A stretch of 64,000 bases of DNA from Calycina herbarum. Its lineage: Eukaryota > Ascomycota > Leotiomycetes > Helotiales > Pezizellaceae. Location: positions 310,001 to 374,000 of the forward strand of contig LLEY01000037.1 of assembly GCA_001414485.1 (NCBI GenBank), read 5' to 3'. The translations under genes and the position numbers were made by a program. The notes under the pieces were generated by a model that did no database searches, was not told the origin of the DNA, and saw only the letters and a program-made list of their open reading frames with translations. Of this stretch, positions 57,242-64,000 are shown in pieces (the first letter of the stretch is position 1; each line of letters starts with the position of its first letter).

Positions 57242-57814
57242 GGGTGGGATAGTATAATATTTGATAGGGATTGGGTTGGGAAAGTTTAGCGTGGCGCTCT
57301 CGGTCTGTTTAGCTTGGAGTACGTGGGTTTGCGACTAGCTGGTCATTATCAGCTTTTGAAGATAGCTTCACCTTAGACCGACTCTGGGATGTGGATACCA
57401 ATCCTCGTTTGAGGAGGTGTCCACTGGTATGTAAACTTTACTCTGTGGATAGTAATAAGCTGCTCCAATGCTGCTTTCTCTTTTGAGTGTTTGATATCTT
57501 GGGATTTGGAACAGGCTGATGATGAAACCCTCTTGAAAAACAACTCCACCACGTAGTTCCCCCTTCTTCGATTACCACCCTTTTCAAAAGACTTCGACTA
57601 ATAATACTTCATCTCCTTTTTGGCTTCAAGTAAAGGTTGGTCATGTGATTACCCACAATTTGGCGCATCCCATTTTAACTTTCAAGCGCAACCTCAATAA
57701 CTCTTGAGGAGAATACAATTTCCCTCAAACTGCTGTATTCCAATGGTTGTCACTTCACCGCCTCGAATACCGCAAACTCTCTCCGACTAAAATTACCACA
57801 CAAACGAACACGAG
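57242..57814. other. Intergenic
   Basis: 3' UTR of the ING gene and promoter of the next gene, same strand. No ORF of note. Confidence 0.55.
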
Positions 57815-58933
57815 ATGGATGCGGCGAATGAGGAAAAGTCTCCGCTACTGCCGTCTTGGGAACTGCAAAACATCGTCGGCCAACCCCCAGCCAAAATCCG
57901 AGTCAGAAACCTCCAAACCTCCCTCAAAGTAGCCAGAGACGCCTGGGGTCGTTACGAAAAAGAACAGCCAGTTTTAATCTCCGTCTCCATTTTTCTACGT
58001 CACGCCTTTGAATCAGCATCAGCACAGGATGAAGTCACCAACAGTACGGTTCACTATGGGAGTCTGAGTAAAGCAGTCCTAGACACCTGCCGCTTATTCG
58101 CTGGTCTCCCCTCACAATCACCACCAATAAGTTTCCGACCGGATGAGAAGAAGACGAGACCGCTTTGTTTTCTTGTGGATAGTATTCACTTCTTTTTGAC
58201 TAGCTTTAGTGCTGTGGAAAATTTGTCACAGAGTCATATTTTGCCGCTGCTTAAGCCTGAGATGATGACTTCCTTGGGTGTTCGAGTGCTGCTGCCGAAA
58301 GCGAGTCTATTGGGATCGGGAGTCAGTTTTACACAATCTACTTTTTATGAACGGGGTGGGGAACGGGCGAGATATTTGAGTTTGGTTTTGGGATTGCATG
58401 ATTTGAAGATATCGACGATTATTGGGGTAAACCCTAATGAGCGACTGGCGAAACAAATTGTCATTGCGAATATCGAAATCGAACCCTGGACCAAGAGAGC
58501 AGATGTCTACAATGAGCTAGAACAAATCGTTTTCAAGGTACCTCTCCCCTTCTAAAATCCCCCCCATCCCCATCCAATTCCTCTCACTGACATATCCCAG
58601 ACAATCGAAGAATCCTCCTTCCGCACTCTTGAATCCCTAGCCAAACATCTAGGCGAAAGAATCATCTCCTGCTTCGTGGTTCCATACACCCATCTAGATG
58701 CCCAGGACTCGGACGAGATGTGGGATTTCCCGAATGTTAAGATTTCTTTGGAGAAACCTACTGCGGTTATGTATGCTGATGCGCCGTGTGTGGAGTTACT
58801 TATTCCATCTCATCCTCAGAGGAATAAAGATGCGAAGGGGCTTTGGTTGACGAGTGCTGCTGTGGGGAACTTTGATGCGCCGCCTTTTCCTTTGCAGGGA
58901 AGTTTGGGGGAGTGGGTTGGGAGGAATCGGTAG
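57815..58933 (+). CDS. Double dihydroneopterin-aldolase-fold (FolB-like) protein
   Basis: Two exons, 57815-58537 and 58601-58933 (63-nt intron GTACCT...CAG), give 351 aa. It contains two tandem FolB-type units: residues ~28-140 (KIRVRNLQTSLKVARDAWG, QPVLISVSIFLRHAFESA, VHYGSLSKAVL) and ~175-330 (DLKISTIIGVNPNERLAKQ, IVIANIEIEP, then SFRTLESLAKHLGERIISCF and VKISLEKPTAVMYADAP). Fungal trifunctional folate enzymes (Fol1) begin with two such units, but here neither HPPK nor DHPS follows. It may be a stand-alone dihydroneopterin aldolase or a relative without that activity. Confidence in the fold is higher than in the reaction. Confidence 0.8.
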
Positions 58934-59640
58934 ACGGGTGTTTTGATACCAAGGGCGGAGGACGGGGTTCCCTTTCGATCAAAGACTGGTCGAAGAAGTT
59001 ATCGTCCAATTACCGATTCTGAAAGACAAGGGCACTTTGAGACCCGATATTTAGAGAAATACTTCAAGAAAAACAAAGTCTGCTTTATTGGAACTTGGAG
59101 CTTTTCCGATCGTAAATTCCTGAATTACAGTGATATGTACCGTGCTTTGAAACTTTGTTCTGGTATGCTTTATTCACTGATTGCGAAATTGGTTAACTGC
59201 TTTACTACTTTGTAGTATCAAGTACTAAGTCTAGTAAGTTAAGTTATTAAATCACATTGTTCGCGAGTATTTAGATTAATTAAAATAATTTTAAAAAAAG
59301 TATCAAATATTTGAGAAACATAGAGTGTTAAGGACTTATTTAGGTAGTATTTGTTTGATATAAATACCGTAGATAGTTTAAGAGACTTGAGTTCTTTCAA
59401 CATGCTCCAGAGGTTTATTATAGCGAGTTTAGAATATATCTAAACAGAATTGGTCATCTATATAATTTGTGAATAAAGTATATTGTTTAATGTCCGTTAC
59501 GAAGAGGTTTGGGAGCTCTAGAACTTAGAGGTTTATGAAACTCAATTGAGAAACTAAAGTCAAGTATTCTTGTACTTTTGACTTGCTTCGCGCTCTCTAT
59601 ATTTCTATATTACTAGAGTGACCTAGTGAGTTTAAAGTCG
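58934..59640. repeat. AT-rich RIP-like sequence with inverted copy of the dispersed repeat
   Basis: From 59,200 strongly TA-rich. TACTTTGTAGTATCAAGTAC and TCTAGTAAGTTAAGTTATT at about 59,205-59,250 are the reverse complement of strings at about 26.69 kb and 36.57 kb. No coding content. Confidence 0.5.
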
Positions 59641-59655
59641 AAGTCTAGTAGTTTT

Positions 59656-60422
59656 GTTACATATCGCACTTTTATAACTTATTTTAAATATTCTTGTTAC
59701 TTCAGACGATACTAAGAAGTGAAGTAAGAACTGGTGAAAGCTGTAATTTGGGGTTTTGTTGCATATCGCACTTTTAGCAGTTGTCCCAAGTTGTTTAAAA
59801 TATCTAGAAACCAAAATGAGACTTGAGATGAAATCATCAATTGAATGAGAAGTTGAGTGAATGCCTGCACTTCGCAACTTTTGACTGTAAAATGGGTTTT
59901 GTTGCACATCGCATTTTTCTGAGCAGTTGTAAACTGGGCTGTAGAGTTGTTCAGAAGTCTCTTGATTTTATAGATTGTCGAGTAATTTTGTTGCATGTCG
60001 CACATTGAGCAGTTGTTCAGCAGCCTGCCTGTAGAGTGTTGAGACCGTATACGGTTGTTCAGCGGCCTCTATCTGGACTGAAGAGTTGCATATTGCACTT
60101 TCATGCAGTTGTTCAATACTAGTAAGTAGAATTGAATTTCAAGAGACTCGAGTTTTCTTGTACTATACTGCAGAGTACACATCCCGCTTTTGCATTTGGC
60201 TAGCAGCTTCAACTTGCACTTTAGGCGATGATGTGAATACTGTTTTATAAATTCTGTTGCACATCGCACTTTTTACAGTTGGTGAACAGTCCTAAACTGT
60301 AGACTGGCACTTTGGACGATGGGAGGGTTTGTACTTTTGCAGTTACTCAATAGTCTCCAGATTTCAAACTGGAACTTTAGACGACATAGATAAGTGAGTT
60401 TGTAGGTTTGTTGCACATCGCG
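59656..60422 (+). repeat. Degenerate tandem array built on TTTTGTTGCAYATCGCACTTT
   Basis: Seven plus-strand copies of GTTGCANRTCGCR-like cores start at 59656, 59758, 59901, 59990, 60085, 60256 and 60410 (spacing about 90-170 bp); a decayed eighth is near 60,555. Between them recur GCAGTTGTTCAG and CTTTAGACGAT-type strings, so this is a diverged tandem array with units near 100-150 bp. Here the core is followed by ACTTTT rather than the TCGGAA hairpin of the 40-44 kb copies. Confidence 0.75.
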
Positions 60423-61830
60423 ACTTGATCCCCGCCAATTCCCCGGGGATAAATTATACCTGCTCTCCTTACATAGGCTTGTGTATATTTGGCTAACTAC
60501 TTAACGATATAAACAAACGAGCCAAACGTTTAGTAAACAGCCTTGGTAAGTTTTGTCGTACATCACAATTTTCCTAGATATCTTAAAGAAAGGAACTTTA
60601 TATGTATACCTCATGTGAAGACTGTTATCCCAGGCCTTGTACAATTGTTCTAGAAGTCTAGTAGAGGGGGATATAAACATGAAACTTTGGTGAAGAAATG
60701 TCGTCTCCAGTTCTTCCATTCAAGATATTAAGCACAAAATACCAACAAATGGGCTATGCTCTTTACAAATGAGACAAAATCAACAAGAAGACCCCCATTC
60801 GAGAATCATTCCCAATTTCCTATTATCCTAACAAAAAAATTAAAAATCAGCTGTCCCTAGCTGGAAGACCAGCTCTGGTATAGTTTATTCGCCAATTATG
60901 GAATTGCCCAATTATGGTTAGACATACACTAGATTTCGCTGTGAATCTATGACTTAGCCTTAAGCTTTATTAAAGAATCTTTTCTCCTCTACATGGAAGA
61001 TCATCGAGAAAGCAGAAAATAAAGAACTTCAAGCGACTGTTCCAGACAAGGCAATTTCCGAACACCCGCCATAGTGATTAAAACCAAGCTTTAATGGGTC
61101 ATGAATCCAATTAGCTCAAAATTAAAAGTCACAGGAACACACTCACGCTCAAGCACAATGAAATCATCAATGAATTGGGTAATTTGTATTTGTATTCATC
61201 TCAAGCTACGGAAGTCAAAATCAAACAGGAATAGAAAAGGAAGTGGAACGGGAGAAAAGGTTAGAATCCAGGAGGTCCAGGGAGAAGTGTCAAGCCAGAA
61301 GGAAAATCCAGGGTGCTTGCTTTCAGGTGAGTAGTGAGACATCTTGCCATTTGGGTGGAAAGGAGGAGGGAGGGGAGTATTGGTTGAATGTACACGTACC
61401 TCGACCTCGGGCTTGAGGAATTTGGAAAGGGGCCTGTAGGGTTTGGTTGAAGGGGAGGAGGGGGAGGAAGGGATGGTGGAGGGTTGAGTATCGGTGGAGT
61501 ACGTACCTCACACAAGGAAAATTCGGATCGTGGTAACCCCCTACAACATCGATCAAACAAAAAGACATGATACAGGAAGAAAACATGAAGACGAAGAGAG
61601 TAGATGCCTAGAACCTTCCCCAGTGTCCACCGTAAAATCCATCCACTCATAACTCATGAAAATAAATCCCATACCCTTAACATGCCATATGTACCAATCT
61701 GTAACCCATAGCGCCAGAAACAATGATGCCCATCCCCGCCCATCGGGTTACCCCATACACAGAGGACCAACTAAAACTAAGACCAGCAATATGCCGATCA
61801 AGCTATGTACCTATGCTTAGTGTATGTACT
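60423..61830. other. Gene-free region before the terminal gene
   Basis: AT-rich to about 61.0 kb, then 3' UTR of the 61,831 gene. Short ORFs only. A G-rich purine tract (GGAGGAGGGGGAGGAAGG) lies near 61,455. Confidence 0.5.
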
Positions 61831-62733
61831 CTACAACATCTCTTCGTCTTGTCCATATCCATTAATTACCATTCCTCCAGAGTTTTGTTGAAATTGTTGT
61901 TGTTCAAATGCGCCGTACTGGTTCTCCATTGCCATCTTTCGTTGCTCCGCAAGTTGAGCCCAGTCACCGCCGACATTGGGAAATGTGTGGATATCTTGGA
62001 CTGTGTTGTAGACCGGGTCTGTAGAGCGGTTGTATTGAGGCCCTGATGTTCCGAAGTGTGAATATATATCCTTGGATGGACCCGCAGCGATTGCAGATTG
62101 CTCGTATTCTCGTTGTGCGAGAGCCTCGTATCCAGATGTCATGTAAGGTTCTGCAGATTGTCCATTGTTTGCCCATCGCCCATCCCCACCTTGAATCGGC
62201 GTGAGAGGTGCATTGCTCGAGTCACTCATGGTATCACTATCCATGCTTTGGTCTCCGTTGGTTCTTGACGCCCGTTCTTCCAACATCTGACGCTCGTATC
62301 GTAGCTTTGCCATAGCCTCCTCTTGCTGGAATGAAGTCGTGGGCCAGTTTCCGAGATCTTGTGTCAACGCATGTCCGCCGTAGTCTGGTGGGCAAATTCT
62401 CCACAACTCGACGAGTCTCATTTGTTGTGCAGCATCGGCCGTCTTGAACAATTCGAGTTGCGAAGGGAAAAGGGTTGAGATATCGACGCCATGCCTAGCA
62501 AGTATGATTTCGGTTGTAAGTTGATCGGTTTGAGGAGGCTCCGAAGCCGGTCTTGCTGGTTGTTGTTGCGGTACAACATGTGCTGAGTGGTGGTAGTGTC
62601 GGGAAATAGAGTAAACATATGGTTCTTCTACCAGAGCAGGAACAGGGGTAGGTTCGGGTTGAGGGGCAACATAGTTGTTGTCTAGATGGAGGTTTCTGGC
62701 AAAGAGGACTGCGAGTTCCTCTTGGGTTGACAT
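61831..62733 (-). CDS. Conserved fungal protein of unknown function
   Basis: Single coding exon, 300 aa. I recognise the layout from other ascomycete hypothetical proteins but no function: N-terminal MSTQEELAVLFARNLHL, YSISRHYHHSAHV, then a compact conserved block ILARHGVDISTLFPSQLELF, MRLVELWRICPPDYGGHAL, and QQEEAMAKLRYERQMLEERA (charged helix). The C-terminal half is Gln/Ser/Gly-rich and disordered. A 45-nt intron (62770-62814, GTATGC...CTAAC...TAG) in the 5' leader supports transcription from this strand. It has neither transmembrane segment nor signal peptide. Confidence 0.82.
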   Translation of the reverse strand: MSTQEELAVLFARNLHLDNNYVAPQPEPTPVPALVEEPYVYSISRHYHHSAHVVPQQQPARPASEPPQTDQLTTEIILARHGVDISTLFPSQLELFKTADAAQQMRLVELWRICPPDYGGHALTQDLGNWPTTSFQQEEAMAKLRYERQMLEERASRTNGDQSMDSDTMSDSSNAPLTPIQGGDGRWANNGQSAEPYMTSGYEALAQREYEQSAIAAGPSKDIYSHFGTSGPQYNRSTDPVYNTVQDIHTFPNVGGDWAQLAEQRKMAMENQYGAFEQQQFQQNSGGMVINGYGQDEEML

Positions 62734-64000
62734 GGTGGGCGAGTCCAGAGCAGTTGGCAGGAAGCAGTTCTATGCGGGTTAGTTTGTTGAACGCGATGGG
62801 GGCAAGCAGCATACCTTGCTGCGAAGTACTTGGAGATGCTCAAGTGTAGCTCTGCAAAGAGCCAGTTTGTCTGTCTGGTTCTGACGAGCTGCCAGGAAAA
62901 GGGTGAGAATAGATTCTGTCTTGAGCTTGAGAGGAAGGAGAAGCTAGAGTGAGAGAGAGCAGCAAATTGGCAGGTTGGCAGGTTGGCAGGTTGGCAGGCA
63001 GGCAGGATACTCGAGTGAGCAGAGCAGACTGGGGACAAGAGGAACGGTGCTTGTTTGCTTTTATTTTCACTAAGCTATGAGTATGTATGTGTATGTGTGT
63101 ATGTACTTGAGGCTGCTTGAAGTTGCTCGAGGTAGAGCCGTCAAACGAAAGCGGAGATCCTGGATGATTCCGTTGGCGGCCGATGGAGTTTGGGACTTGC
63201 TGGGTACCTGCGGAAAACGAGGATCGAAGGAGAGCAAACAGCGTATTGACGAGAAGGATCTGGAAGCAAATTACTCGAAGGAAGAAGTCGAGTCGGTTCA
63301 GCGGGTGTTGGTGTTGTGGTGGAAAGGGGGAACAAAGGAAGGAAATTGTATTAAATATGGAGGAATGCGTAGTCGTAACTACCCCTCCCTGGTGATTGTT
63401 TTTGGTGCAGGGCAGGCACGATGACGGGTCCCATTCACCTGCATCAAGCGCCTCTGCCCAACCATTAAAGTAATGGAACACTGCGGATTTGCGAAACCAG
63501 TTGCTTACTAGCGTAGCACTTGTTGGGATTGGAGGAATTCGAAGCCAATCGTTGTACGACACGGGGGGACACCTGACCCTCTCCAGATCTTTTCGCTGCA
63601 ACCCGTGGGCTCACCGTCTTCTTAGAGGACCAAACCAAATACCACACACGGTACGCTGCAATTAGATGGCGTTGGAATTCGGAATGAAATACCCGCAAAT
63701 ACTTTTCTTTAGCAAGCCAACCATGTAAAGGTTATATATAAATTTATATTGAGTTCAAGAAGGAAGCCTGGAATTTCTATGGAGGTTGTATCGGATGGAG
63801 GTTTTTCCTGCCCGAGACAGGGAACGAATCAGGTGATCTGATATCTCATTATGTAAGCTGCAGCCTCATGGCAGCCTTAGAATCAAGTTCGACCAGACGC
63901 GGCTTCAGATGCCTGGATAGAGCTTCGTGAGCTTCAATAAACAGAGCTTCAGCAACCTCACAACCGCAATCACATCCAACGCAATACCTTTGACCCCGAA
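62734..64000. other. 5' flank of the terminal gene; no further gene seen
   Basis: Holds the 5' UTR intron and promoter of the 61,831 gene. Overlapping ORFs on both strands around 62.8-63.6 kb are low-complexity, partly encoded by microsatellites, and unsupported. The sequence after 63.7 kb shows nothing recognisable. Confidence 0.5.
62967..63006 (+). repeat. TTGGCAGG microsatellite
   Basis: Four TTGGCAGG units followed by GCAG repeats; lies in the upstream flank of the terminal gene. A TATG/TGTG-rich run follows at 63,077-63,106. Confidence 0.9.

Noticed and set aside
62840..63601. 253-codon minus-strand ORF
   Set aside because: Composition driven by the TTGGCAGG and TATG microsatellites; lies in the 5' flank of a real gene; no similarity.

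Overview
The window is nuclear DNA of a filamentous ascomycete. Genes are intron-poor, with introns of about 45-70 nt (GTRNGT donor, CTRAC-type branch site, YAG acceptor). Transposons carry C-to-T/G-to-A mutation with in-frame TAG/TAA stops, the mark of repeat-induced point mutation (RIP). The protein set, including a HET-domain relic and a UGP1 N-terminus of the Leotiomycete kind, suggests Leotiomycetes/Helotiales; the order is inference from remembered protein similarity. I see no rRNA, tRNA or CRISPR.

Layout. 0-8 kb is a dense housekeeping block: an acidic nuclear-type protein, glutamate 5-kinase (PRO1) divergent from the ATP23 protease, and Aurora kinase divergent from TIP41. 8-15 kb: a probably frameshifted STAND-like gene, dihydropyrimidinase, and an aromatic FAD hydroxylase. 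18-24 kb: a five-exon FYVE-RING ubiquitin ligase rebuilt across what look like separate ORFs, then UGP1, whose unusually long first intron holds an open frame joined to exon 2.

27.7-36.4 kb is a nested transposon. A pogo/Tc1-mariner relic (TA target site, ACGTATTTCCCGG termini, DDE domain deleted) contains a full-length Ty3/gypsy chromovirus (6,832 bp, 475-bp LTRs, CTAAC target duplication), a solo LTR of the same family (GTAGA duplication) and a roughly 308-bp third insert. The gypsy element also carries an antisense ORF with cysteine-motif remnants between its chromodomain and 3' LTR.

36-49 kb is gene-poor. It holds a secreted-protein-like relic, a HET-domain pseudogene and many copies of a short motif, GTTGCANNTCGCA, often followed by a TCGGA(A)...TTCCGA hairpin. 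The motif is also at 16.8, 26.35, 48.4 and 59.6-60.4 kb, at least 21 copies in all. It is the most striking feature I cannot explain.

49.6-62.7 kb returns to genes: a small membrane protein, a DUF3605 protein, class I histone deacetylase HOS2 divergent from an ING/PHD protein (YNG2-like), a double dihydroneopterin-aldolase-domain protein, and a conserved uncharacterised protein. The HOS2/YNG2, PRO1/ATP23 and Aurora/TIP41 pairs each share a compact bidirectional promoter.
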